The notes under the pieces: model-generated
What the model saw: the letters and a program-made list of their open reading frames with translations, nothing else
Databases searched by the model: none
What the model was told of the DNA's origin: nothing
Position numbers and translations under genes: made by a program
Assembly (NCBI GenBank): GCA_017482485.1
Contig: JAFUMV010000150.1
Coordinates: forward strand, 1-36,962
Source of the DNA: Lachnospiraceae bacterium
GTDB lineage: Bacteria; Bacillota; Clostridia; Lachnospirales; Lachnospiraceae
Direction: 5' to 3'
DNA: 36,962 bases
Shown here: positions 1-7,667 of the stretch, piece by piece
Layout: every line of letters starts with the position of its first letter
Position numbering within the stretch: the stretch's first letter is position 1

Positions 1-67
1 CGAAAATGTTGCTGATATGTGCGGCCTGCATATCGATTATTTCTTCTTTAAATGCTGCATTATGCAC
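1..67 (-). CDS. Probable PhoH-family ATPase, N-terminal fragment (runs off window)
   Basis: Immediately after the yqfD stop, a GTG at 65-67 opens a frame that stays open to the window edge (22 codons). The GGGAGAA at the end of yqfD could act as its ribosome binding site. The visible peptide ends in ISNIF, which fits the short 'NxFG' lead-in of PhoH proteins, but it is too short to identify by sequence. The call rests mainly on the known yqfC-yqfD-phoH order in Bacilli and Clostridia. The start codon is uncertain; the in-frame ATG at 29-31 is an alternative. Confidence 0.4.
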   Translation of the reverse strand, partial: MHNAAFKEEIIDMQAAHISNIF

Positions 68-71
68 CCGT

Positions 72-1319
72 TTATTCTCCCATTGCTTCAGATGACTCCT
101 GCTGTGTTTCCTGTGTCTGAATCGCTTTTCGGATAACAGCCTTTGTATGCACGATCAGATTTCCCTTTAAAACAAGAGCCTCTGCTTTTTTTACTATTTT
201 AACATCTTTTTGTATAATGTGTACCCCTTTTTGTTCTAAAGCCACGATTATTTTTTGAAATCGGTTTTCCAGGAGTTTTTTTGCGCTTTGGGTATCGTAA
301 ACTGCATCTACGGGCAAATATTCTCTGCACGTGATATTTCCGTAAAATACAGGTAAATCGATCTGTCCAAAAAGCTGCAATCTGCTCTCCCGGGTCACTT
401 CATCATATTTCACATAGTCGGCTTTTCCAAAAGGAAATCGAATACTTCTTCCAAACACAGATACAAAACGGTACTTCTTTTCTCTTCCCGTATAATTCTT
501 ATAAGTATATTTCAGCTTCTGGGTGATTTCAACCGGTTCCAGGCAGGAAATCCACACATCCCCGTCAGCTGTCACACGTTCCCATTCCCTTACGGTTCCA
601 TCATCGTTATTTACCGGCACCATACCGCTGATAATCACAGCTCCCTTTTCTACAGTATCCCCTTCTTTTACCATGGGAATACCGGTTCTGGTCAAAATGG
701 AATAAATGGTGCCTGAGGCAGTGGCCACAAGGTCAGCCCCCTCTTTCCAGGAAGCCAGTTCTTCCTCCGTTTCTTCCTGGGTGGGAAGATCATTTTCCTT
801 TAGTTCGATTGTCAGTTTTGATCCGCTCAATTCCGCAGATGCCCATGTTACCTGCTCAAATTCTTCCCGAATGGAGGATTCCAATTCTTCCAGATTCAGA
901 TCATTTTTAGAAGTTGCATAGGTGATATTTTGCGCTGCCAGAAAATTGATCAGCTCCTCATCTGTGATCATTTCATTTCCCGTAAATTCAATGGACCAGA
1001 TGAAACGTGACATCAAAATCAAAAAAGAAATACAGAAAATGACACCTGCTGAAAACATTTTTCTGTGAAGCATGCGACTCACAAAAAAAGGCAGCCCGAA
1101 CCTTTCCAGAACGGCCACCTTTGTTTTTGTTTTCCGCACAATATCTTTAATCTGGAAAAAATCAGAAAGTCCGATACACATTTCATAACAGCCGTCTTTT
1201 CTGATCACTCCCCAAAGGATAATTCTGCGATTCGTGCAAAGATTCATGAAGCGTTCCGGGGCATATCCACTGACCCTGATTCTTACATATCCTTTCAGAT
1301 AGCGAATGATTTCGATCAT
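72..1319 (-). CDS. yqfD: Sporulation protein YqfD
   Basis: YqfD-family sporulation membrane protein, 415 aa from the chosen start. The N-terminal region contains the family-typical GYVRIRVSGYAPERFMNLC segment, followed by a single membrane span near residues 90-110 (VIFCISFLILMSRFIWSIEF). A long extracytoplasmic domain carries conserved stretches such as ATASGTIYSI and GDTVEKGAVIISG, which resemble a biotinyl/lipoyl-like fold. The longest frame starts at 1331 and overlaps the yqfC stop (TAATG). However, a GGAGG inside that extension lies 5 nt before the fifth codon's ATG, so translation probably starts at 1319. It directly follows yqfC, as in Bacillus, where the pair belongs to the sigma-E regulon. 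The molecular function is not established. Confidence 0.9.
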   Translation of the reverse strand: MIEIIRYLKGYVRIRVSGYAPERFMNLCTNRRIILWGVIRKDGCYEMCIGLSDFFQIKDIVRKTKTKVAVLERFGLPFFVSRMLHRKMFSAGVIFCISFLILMSRFIWSIEFTGNEMITDEELINFLAAQNITYATSKNDLNLEELESSIREEFEQVTWASAELSGSKLTIELKENDLPTQEETEEELASWKEGADLVATASGTIYSILTRTGIPMVKEGDTVEKGAVIISGMVPVNNDDGTVREWERVTADGDVWISCLEPVEITQKLKYTYKNYTGREKKYRFVSVFGRSIRFPFGKADYVKYDEVTRESRLQLFGQIDLPVFYGNITCREYLPVDAVYDTQSAKKLLENRFQKIIVALEQKGVHIIQKDVKIVKKAEALVLKGNLIVHTKAVIRKAIQTQETQQESSEAMGE

Positions 1320-1330
1320 CATATCCTCCA

Positions 1331-1636
1331 TTAAAGATATCGGATTTCGGAAACTTTCCCCTCGATTTTCATATCCTCATTGGTGTAATAAGAAATTCGC
1401 AGTCCCTGACCGCATATGGAAATGCGGCAGTTTTTTCCCTGCAGGATAATGTTGTTTTGCGTATACTCCAGAATACCTCTGTAATTTTCTATCATGACCT
1501 GATCGTCTCCGATTATTGTCACGATGGAAGCCCCAAGAAACATATCTCTGGGCATCTTTAAGGAATCTACAAGAAGTTCCTTTGCACTTTTCTGATTTAA
1601 TTTTTCCTCTGAATGGCTACCTTTTTTTCTGCTCAT
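1331..1636 (-). CDS. yqfC: Sporulation protein YqfC
   Basis: Small protein of 101 aa matching the YqfC family in length and pattern: a basic N-terminus, a central LKMPRDMFLGASIVTIIGDDQVMIENYRG-like core (read across residues 27-55), and a beta-rich C-terminus ending KIEGKVSEIRYL. It sits just upstream of yqfD with a one-base stop/start overlap to the longest yqfD frame, so the two are co-transcribed and probably coupled. No Shine-Dalgarno sequence is visible before its ATG. The family is expressed in the mother cell in Bacillus; its biochemical role is unknown. Confidence 0.88.
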   Translation of the reverse strand: MSRKKGSHSEEKLNQKSAKELLVDSLKMPRDMFLGASIVTIIGDDQVMIENYRGILEYTQNNIILQGKNCRISICGQGLRISYYTNEDMKIEGKVSEIRYL

Positions 1637-1660
1637 ACATAATCATATGAGCAAAGGCAA

Positions 1661-2140
1661 TCATTTATGATAGGGTTCATTCTGTGCGATGCGATAAGCG
1701 CGATAAACCTGTTCCAAAAGTATGACGCGCATGAGCTGATGGGGGAAAGTCATATCGGAAAAGCTCAGCAGTTCATCCGCACGTCTGAGCACACTTTCAT
1801 GCAGCCCCAGCGAACCGCCGATGACCAGACATATCTCGCTTTTTCCTGAGACCGCAAGATTTTGCAGCTTTTTGGAAAAAGCGATACTGTCCATTTTCTT
1901 TCCTTCAATCGCAAGAGCGATGCAGTATGCATCTTCACGAATCGATTTTAAAATCCGCGATGCCTCTTTTTGCTTAATCAGCTGTCCCTGGGTTTCACTC
2001 AGATTTTCCTCTGTTTTCTCGTCATTTACTTCAACAATTTCCAGTTTACAGTATCGACTCAGCCTTTTGGAATATTCGGCTATCGCATCACGATAAAACT
2101 TTTCTTTTACTTTCCCAACTGCCAATATGGTTATTTTCAT
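1661..2140 (-). CDS. rlmH: 23S rRNA (pseudouridine1915-N3)-methyltransferase RlmH
   Basis: RlmH methylates N3 of pseudouridine 1915 in helix 69 of 23S rRNA, using S-adenosylmethionine on assembled 70S ribosomes. The 159-aa length is exactly typical for this SPOUT-class enzyme. Visible family signatures are the N-terminal MKITILAVGKVKEKF, the AIEGK segment near residue 75, the SAM-knot loop LVIGGSLGLHESVL (about 104-117), and the C-terminal FPHQLMRVILLEQVYRAYRI followed by NEPYHK. It lies 24 bp upstream of yqfC on the same strand, so it may share transcription, although its function is housekeeping. Confidence 0.97.
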   Translation of the reverse strand: MKITILAVGKVKEKFYRDAIAEYSKRLSRYCKLEIVEVNDEKTEENLSETQGQLIKQKEASRILKSIREDAYCIALAIEGKKMDSIAFSKKLQNLAVSGKSEICLVIGGSLGLHESVLRRADELLSFSDMTFPHQLMRVILLEQVYRAYRIAQNEPYHK

Positions 2141-2162
2141 TTCAAAATACCATCTTATTCAT

Positions 2163-2873
2163 TTACTTTTCGAACAGATCAGGATAAATTTCTTCCACAA
2201 ACTGATCCAGATAACCGCTGTCCAGCATGCCGAATTTTTCAGTCAGGATTCCGCGAATCATTGCCACACGTTTAAAATAGCAGAGTTCTTCCGGCTGTCC
2301 GGGACGGATGCCGGCCTTTTTATCAAGCTCGCTTCCATCCAGATTCTCACGGCAAAATTCCAGCATTTCCTTTTTCAGGCTGTCCTCCTGCTCCCCTTCT
2401 ATTGCCAGTTGTTTTGCCCGTTTCATTGAAGTAATTCCCATTACGACAAACAGCACAAACAGTGCGCCCATCACCAGGCATACCATGAATTGAGACTTCG
2501 GATTTAAGTAAAAAGGGAATTTTCCGGACATCATCGCCAAAAGAGCAACGATGCCTGCCACACCGACGATAATCAGTGTATAAGCTCCCGATTTAAAGTC
2601 TTCAGCCTTTTTGGATGCCTCCTGATAGACACCGCGCCTGTCAGAATGCTTCACATTCATCACACCTGCGCGGACTGCATTGACAAACTCTTCCGAAACA
2701 GGCTCATTGGCTGTCTCTTCCAGATATTTGTCGTACTTATCCATTTCTTCATCGTATTCCGGAGTTTCTTCTTCCTTCAAGTTGCTTAAGGAATCTACCA
2801 GTTCACAACCGCAGTCAGCACAGACTTTGATTCCCTCTACATATTCATATTTACATTTTGGACACCAAGGCAT
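2163..2873 (-). CDS. Zinc-ribbon membrane protein, function unknown
   Basis: 236 aa. The first 25 residues form a zinc ribbon of the CPKC-x12-CADC type. An acidic linker follows (residues 30-60), then two adjacent hydrophobic segments near 96-118 and 127-148 that look like a membrane hairpin. A charged cytosolic C-terminal part follows (about 150-236). No catalytic motif is recognised. The gene sits directly downstream of nfnB (43-bp gap) on the same strand. A second, unrelated protein with the same ribbon-plus-membrane architecture lies on the other side of nfnA. Such proteins are common in Lachnospiraceae as uncharacterised membrane proteins. The start is supported by GAGAGGGAAAACCA before the ATG. 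Confidence 0.75.
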   Translation of the reverse strand: MPWCPKCKYEYVEGIKVCADCGCELVDSLSNLKEEETPEYDEEMDKYDKYLEETANEPVSEEFVNAVRAGVMNVKHSDRRGVYQEASKKAEDFKSGAYTLIIVGVAGIVALLAMMSGKFPFYLNPKSQFMVCLVMGALFVLFVVMGITSMKRAKQLAIEGEQEDSLKKEMLEFCRENLDGSELDKKAGIRPGQPEELCYFKRVAMIRGILTEKFGMLDSGYLDQFVEEIYPDLFEK

Positions 2874-2916
2874 TGGTTTTCCCTCTCTTTTCGTTTTGGT
2901 AAATCACCCTCCGTCA

Positions 2917-4305
2917 TTATTTACCGGAAAGGTATTCGTCAATTCCTTTCGCGCCAGCTTTTCCGGCACCCATAGCCAGTATAACGGTTGCAGCACCGGT
3001 AACAGCATCGCCGCCGGCATAAACCCCTTCTTTGCTTGTCTTGCCGTTAGCCTCATCCGCTACGATGCATTTCCATTTATTTGTTTCCAGTCCTTCTGTG
3101 GTGGAAGAAATCAGTGGATTGGGGCTTGTTCCCAAAGCCATGATTACAGTATCAAGCTCCAGAACAAATTCGGAATCAGGAATTACAACAGGACGTCTTC
3201 TGCCGGATGCATCAGGCTCGCCGAGTTCCATGCGGACACACTTCATTCCGCTCACCCATCCCTTTTCATCTACAAGAATTTCTACAGGGTTGGTCAGCAG
3301 ATCGAAAATAATTCCTTCTTCTTTTGCATGATGTACTTCTTCTACACGTGCAGGAAGCTCTTCCAGACTTCTTCTATACACGATATGAACTTCCGCACCG
3401 AGTCTTAATGCCGTTCTTGCTGCATCCATTGCAACATTGCCGCCGCCTACAACAGCAACCTTTTTGCTTGCCATAATGGGCGTCGGAGACTCTGCCTTAA
3501 ATGCTTTCATCAGATTGCTTCTGGTCAGGTATTCGTTTGCAGAGAAAACGCCGTTCGCATTTTCACCGGGAATTCCCATAAACTTGGGAAGTCCTGCACC
3601 GGAACCGATAAAGACTGCGCTGAAGCCTTCCTCGTTTAACAGCTGATCAATGGTTACGGATTTACCAACAATTACGTTGGTCTCGATTTTTACGCCAAGA
3701 GACTTCACATTTTCAATTTCCTTTTTCACAACCGCTTCTTTGGGAAGTCTGAATTCGGGAATACCATATACTAAAACGCCGCCGGCTTCATGAAGTGCTT
3801 CAAAAATCGTAACATCATAGCCCATTTTTGCCAGATCTCCGGCACAGGTCAGTCCTGCAGGGCCGGAACCGATTACAGCAACTTTCTTTCCCTTCTTTTC
3901 TGTTGTACCTTCCGGCTTGATCCCCTGTTCTCTTGCCCAGTCAGCTACAAAACGCTCCAGCTTACCGATGGAAACGGGTTCTCCCTTAATACCGCGGATA
4001 CATTTTCCTTCACACTGGCTCTCCTGGGGGCATACACGGCCACAGACAGCAGGAAGCGCGCTGGACTCACTGATTACCTGATAAGCAGCCTCTATATTTC
4101 CTTCTTTTACTTTTCCGATAAAACCGGGAATGTTGATGGATACGGGGCATCCCTTAACGCACTGTGCATTTTTACAGCCAATGCATCTTTGTGCCTCTTC
4201 GATAGCTTCTTCTTTGTTATATCCAAGACAAACTTCATCAAAGTTTGTTGCTCTTACTTTTGCGTCCTGTTCACGAACAGGTACCTTCTTTAATACATCT
4301 CCCAT
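2917..4305 (-). CDS. nfnB: NfnB: large subunit of NADH-dependent reduced ferredoxin:NADP+ oxidoreductase (GltA-like)
   Basis: 462 aa, homologous to the glutamate synthase small chain (GltA/GltD-type flavoprotein). Residues 40-55 carry CIGCKNAQCVKGCP and residues 88-103 carry CGRVCPQESQCEGKC, the cysteine sets for two [4Fe-4S] clusters. A first dinucleotide fold has GSGPAGLTCAGDL (FAD, about 147-159). A second has GGGNVAMDAARTALRLGA (NADPH, about 287-304). The C-terminal GVYAGGDAVTGAATVILAM closes the FAD site. There is no glutamate synthase large subunit gene nearby; instead the NfnA-type gene lies immediately upstream (22-bp gap). This points to the electron-bifurcating Nfn complex (Clostridium kluyveri, Thermotoga), which couples NADH and ferredoxin to NADPH formation in the cytoplasm. 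The alternative label, 'glutamate synthase small subunit', is less likely in this context. Confidence 0.9.
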   Translation of the reverse strand: MGDVLKKVPVREQDAKVRATNFDEVCLGYNKEEAIEEAQRCIGCKNAQCVKGCPVSINIPGFIGKVKEGNIEAAYQVISESSALPAVCGRVCPQESQCEGKCIRGIKGEPVSIGKLERFVADWAREQGIKPEGTTEKKGKKVAVIGSGPAGLTCAGDLAKMGYDVTIFEALHEAGGVLVYGIPEFRLPKEAVVKKEIENVKSLGVKIETNVIVGKSVTIDQLLNEEGFSAVFIGSGAGLPKFMGIPGENANGVFSANEYLTRSNLMKAFKAESPTPIMASKKVAVVGGGNVAMDAARTALRLGAEVHIVYRRSLEELPARVEEVHHAKEEGIIFDLLTNPVEILVDEKGWVSGMKCVRMELGEPDASGRRRPVVIPDSEFVLELDTVIMALGTSPNPLISSTTEGLETNKWKCIVADEANGKTSKEGVYAGGDAVTGAATVILAMGAGKAGAKGIDEYLSGK

Positions 4306-4327
4306 GATGTAGCTCCTTCCTCTCTAA

Positions 4328-5218
4328 TTATTCGCAATGACCACAGCCGCCATGATGGGTGTCACCCTCTTTGGCAGCCAGGAATGCTCTTCCCTCGGTT
4401 GTTTTATACATCTGCTGACGCTGCATTGCTTCATCGAAGTTCACCTGATGTCCGTCAAATTCGGGGCCATCTACACAGGCAAATTTCACCTGTCCGCCAA
4501 CAGTAACACGGCAGGCACCACACATGCCTGTACCGTCAACCATGATGGGGTTTAAGCTGACAATTGTGGGAATGTTCAGTTCTTTTGTCATTTTGCAGAC
4601 GAATTTCATCATGATCATCGGTCCGATTGCAACACAGAGATCATAATGTCTGCCATCCTGCTCCACAAGGTCCTGAATTGTTTTGGTTACCATACCGCTT
4701 CTGCCGTAAGAGCCATCATCAGTTGTTACATAAAGATTTCCTGCAACAGCCTTCATTTCATCTTCCAGGATAAGCAGATCCTTTGTCTTTGCACCGACAA
4801 TAACATCTGCATCCACGCCATGCTCATGAAGCCATTTTACCTGCGGATATACCGGTGCGGTTCCAACGCCTCCGGCAACAAACAGAATGCTCTTTTTCTT
4901 CAGATCTTCAACGGATTCATCCGTCAGTTCAGATGCACAGCCCAAAGGTCCCACTACATCATGGAACGCATCTCCCGTCTTTAAATCCTTCATGATGAAA
5001 GTGCTGGATCCAACTGTCTGGAAAACAATTGTTATTGTTCCTGCTTCTCTGTTGTAATCACAGATGGTAAGCGGAATACGCTCTCCTTCCTCATCCATGC
5101 GCACGATAACAAACTGTCCGGGGAGACAGGAATTTGCAACGCGCGGTGCTTTAACTTCCATCAGATAAATGTTGGTGGTAAGTTCTCTTGCCTGTAAAAT
5201 CTGGTACATATTTTTCAC
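4328..5218 (-). CDS. nfnA: NfnA: small subunit of NADH-dependent reduced ferredoxin:NADP+ oxidoreductase
   Basis: 296 aa, a ferredoxin-NADP reductase/dihydroorotate dehydrogenase PyrK-like protein. The FAD-binding beta barrel contains RIPLTICDY (about residues 47-55). The NAD-binding domain starts with FVAGGVGTAPVYPQVKWL (about 112-129). Near the C-terminus, VDGTGMCGACRVTVGG followed by VKFACVDG supplies the D-C-x2-C-x11-C ligand set known for the [2Fe-2S] cluster of NfnA. The protein ends in a short tail with HHGGCGHC, a possible extra metal site. It is transcribed just ahead of nfnB. It binds NAD(H) and feeds the bifurcating FAD on NfnB. PyrK is an alternative on sequence alone, but no pyrD is adjacent. 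Confidence 0.9.
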   Translation of the reverse strand: MKNMYQILQARELTTNIYLMEVKAPRVANSCLPGQFVIVRMDEEGERIPLTICDYNREAGTITIVFQTVGSSTFIMKDLKTGDAFHDVVGPLGCASELTDESVEDLKKKSILFVAGGVGTAPVYPQVKWLHEHGVDADVIVGAKTKDLLILEDEMKAVAGNLYVTTDDGSYGRSGMVTKTIQDLVEQDGRHYDLCVAIGPMIMMKFVCKMTKELNIPTIVSLNPIMVDGTGMCGACRVTVGGQVKFACVDGPEFDGHQVNFDEAMQRQQMYKTTEGRAFLAAKEGDTHHGGCGHCE

Positions 5219-5284
5219 CTTTCCGCCCTGATGGGCAATTTATTGTTCTTTTGATAATACATCCCTTTGTTTTGTTCAGGAATA

Positions 5285-6736
5285 TTATTCCGTATCCTTT
5301 TGTACGCTGTCCTGCAAAGCGCTTTCGATATTAAACAGCTTATAATTCTTATCCATTTGAAGCTGCGCCTGATAGCATTCTCCCGAGGTGTAATTTACTA
5401 CAAAATCACGCCCGGTGGCATTGCTGATGCCGGTTGTTTCTTCATAATATTCTCTGAAATAATAATAATGATTTTCATTGATTGTCAATGCATATTTATA
5501 AGTATACAGATTTTTTCCCGCTTTGTCACTTAAATTTCCCTGAAGATCTTTGATAAGACCGGCATTTTTTAGTGTCAGCATCAGTCGATTTGCTGCAGCT
5601 TCTATGCTGAGCACCGGGCGGAGATTCAGCGTGTATTTCTTTTCTGTAATCTCCCCGATCACACCTCCGGGGGATACTGTAACAAACCTGAAGGTGGAAT
5701 ATCCCACCGGCATCCAGAAAGGTCCCTCATATAAAGTACTGCTTTTGTCCGGATCCGTTTTATCCGTCGTGTAAAAAATCTGACAGCCCTCCGGCACTTC
5801 AATGCTGATCTGTACGGGCTTTAAGTAGTTGCCTGATTCAGGCGTCACTGCAGGCGCTTCCGGCCTGGTAACCTCGATCCAGTATTGCTGGGTTACGATT
5901 TCACTTTTTGACCCATACTGATTGACAAAAAATGCCTTTATTGTAAAGGAACCTGCATTCATTTCGATTGGGTTGGTATAAATCTCACTGCTTTCATCCG
6001 GCACAGAGCCGTCCAGCGTATAATAAATTGTTCCAACCGTATTGCCGATCAGCTTTACATCGATACTTTCCTGATAGGTTCCGCCCTTCATATTAAACTC
6101 CGGCGGGTTGGCCATATAATCAAGATACTGGGTTATTATCTCACGATCCATACAGTTTTGCATCAGACGGTTTATATCGTCATATCGTTCAAGCTTTTCA
6201 TAAATCTGTACAATTCTTTTATAGGCATCCTGATTGGATCCCTCAAGTGCTATCATCTCCAGACAGACATTCTCCGCACTTTCATAATCTCCCAGCTTCG
6301 TATAACACTCAGCCAGTCCGTTTAAGTACGTCAGATTTCTGGGAGACAATTCTACAGCCCTTTCATAAGGAGAAAGAGCTTTTTGATACTGATCTTTCCG
6401 CGCATAATACAGTGCTTTGCTGTATTGAAATCCGGGAACGAAATGCAGCAGCACTAAAATGGCTGCAATGACACATATCAGTATCGGAATCAGAAGATAT
6501 CCAAAAAATCTTTTCTTTTTCCGGTATTGCTCCGTTTTACTCCATCCTTTATCCTGCTGCGTCCTTGTGCCTTCTTTCTTCGGTGCCATAATTTCAGTGG
6601 CCACATTTGATAAAGTTGCATGGATACTGTTTTCAATTTCGGGCTCGAATTCAGGAACAATCTGTATTTCCCTGCCACATTTCTCGCAATACATATGTCC
6701 GTCTTTCATTAAGGCCCCGCAGTTCGGACATTTCAT
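5285..6736 (-). CDS. Zinc-ribbon / TPR / chitobiase-C-terminal-repeat membrane protein, function unknown
   Basis: 483 aa from the chosen ATG; a longer frame begins with TTG at 6754 inside the folD stop region, but AAAGGAAAG precedes the ATG at 6736 and MKCPNCG is the natural ribbon start. Domains in order (numbered from this start): an N-terminal zinc ribbon (CPNC-x12-CEKCG); a charged linker; one membrane span near residues 79-103 (GYLLIPILICVIAAILVLLHF); TPR-like helices (about 105-185) with the SPYERAVELSPRNLTYLNGLAECY pattern read in sections; two CHB_HEX_C-type beta modules, recognisable by TIYYTLDGSVPDESS (about 234-248) and IFYTTDKTDPDKSS (about 318-331); and a C-terminal domain of about 100 aa rich in tyrosine. 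The ribbon would be cytosolic and the rest extracytoplasmic. It lies upstream of nfnA. Function unknown; cell-surface or wall-associated is inferred only. Confidence 0.8.
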   Translation of the reverse strand: MKCPNCGALMKDGHMYCEKCGREIQIVPEFEPEIENSIHATLSNVATEIMAPKKEGTRTQQDKGWSKTEQYRKKKRFFGYLLIPILICVIAAILVLLHFVPGFQYSKALYYARKDQYQKALSPYERAVELSPRNLTYLNGLAECYTKLGDYESAENVCLEMIALEGSNQDAYKRIVQIYEKLERYDDINRLMQNCMDREIITQYLDYMANPPEFNMKGGTYQESIDVKLIGNTVGTIYYTLDGSVPDESSEIYTNPIEMNAGSFTIKAFFVNQYGSKSEIVTQQYWIEVTRPEAPAVTPESGNYLKPVQISIEVPEGCQIFYTTDKTDPDKSSTLYEGPFWMPVGYSTFRFVTVSPGGVIGEITEKKYTLNLRPVLSIEAAANRLMLTLKNAGLIKDLQGNLSDKAGKNLYTYKYALTINENHYYYFREYYEETTGISNATGRDFVVNYTSGECYQAQLQMDKNYKLFNIESALQDSVQKDTE

Positions 6737-6750
6737 AAAGGACTTTCCTT

Positions 6751-7608
6751 TCAATCAGCCTGTTTTTTGGAAAGTCTTTTGCTTTCCAGACAGTTTTTCA
6801 TCAACATGGCAATTGTCATGGGACCAACTCCTCCGGGAACCGGGGTAATCGCTCCTGCAATCTCAGAAACATCTGAAAAGTCCACATCACCGCAAAGCTT
6901 ATTGTTTTCATTGCGATGGATTCCCACATCAATTACAACTGCTCCGGGTTTTACATATTCTTTCGTGATCATCTTCGGTTTCCCGACCGCTACTACCAGA
7001 ATATCCGCTCTTTTTGTGATTTCCGGAAGATTTCTGCTATGGGAATGCGCGATGGTTACCGTGCCGTTTTCCTTTAATAAAAGCTGTGCCATGGGTTTTC
7101 CGACAATGTTGCTTCTTCCAACAACAACACATTCTTTTCCATCGATTTCCACGCCGGAACGTTTTAAAATCTCAATGACACCTGCCGGTGTTCCCGGAAG
7201 AAACCCTTCTTCCCCACATGCAAGAGCACCTGCATTCATCGGGTGGAAACCATCCACATCTTTCTTCGGATTGATGGCTTCAATCACTTTTTTCTCTGAA
7301 ATATGAGAAGGCAGCGGCAGCTGAACCAGAATGCCGTCAACATCTTCTCTTTCGTTTAATTCATCAATTAACGCAAGCAGCTTTTCTTCGCTGGTTTCCT
7401 CCTCCAATTCATAGGAAAGACTTTTGATTCCCAAATCTTCACAGGTGCGTTTTTTATTTCTTACGTAAACACAGGATGCGGGATCCTCGCCGACCTGAAT
7501 GACAGCAAGACATACCGTAATTCCTTCTTTTTTATAGTCCTCAACCTGCTGTTTTACTTCCTGTTTTATCTGGGCTGCAATTTCCTTGCCGTCTATTATT
7601 TTTGCCAT
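6751..7608 (-). CDS. folD: Bifunctional methylenetetrahydrofolate dehydrogenase / methenyltetrahydrofolate cyclohydrolase
   Basis: 285 aa, full FolD length. It interconverts 5,10-methylene-THF, 5,10-methenyl-THF and 10-formyl-THF using NADP(H). Visible signatures are YVRNKKRTCEDLG, which contains the catalytic lysine of the YxxxK set (about residues 49-61), DGILVQLPLPSH (about 98-109), the dinucleotide-binding GRSNIVGKPMAQLLL (about 163-177) and the C-terminal PVPGGVGPMTIAMLM. It lies 59 bp downstream of fhs on the same strand, so the two one-carbon enzymes form one unit. The next gene downstream begins right at its stop codon, suggesting read-through transcription into the zinc-ribbon/TPR gene. 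Confidence 0.97.
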   Translation of the reverse strand: MAKIIDGKEIAAQIKQEVKQQVEDYKKEGITVCLAVIQVGEDPASCVYVRNKKRTCEDLGIKSLSYELEEETSEEKLLALIDELNEREDVDGILVQLPLPSHISEKKVIEAINPKKDVDGFHPMNAGALACGEEGFLPGTPAGVIEILKRSGVEIDGKECVVVGRSNIVGKPMAQLLLKENGTVTIAHSHSRNLPEITKRADILVVAVGKPKMITKEYVKPGAVVIDVGIHRNENNKLCGDVDFSDVSEIAGAITPVPGGVGPMTIAMLMKNCLESKRLSKKQAD

Positions 7609-7667
7609 ATACAGCTCCTTTCTCTGCTTATGTGCCCGGGCTGATCGCCGGACCTGATCCGGTCATT

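Noticed and set aside
1642-1670. Sigma-E-like elements (TCATAAA, N14, CATATGAT) before yqfC
   Set aside because: The predicted start site would fall at the yqfC start codon, giving no leader, and no ribosome binding site exists. It may be chance.
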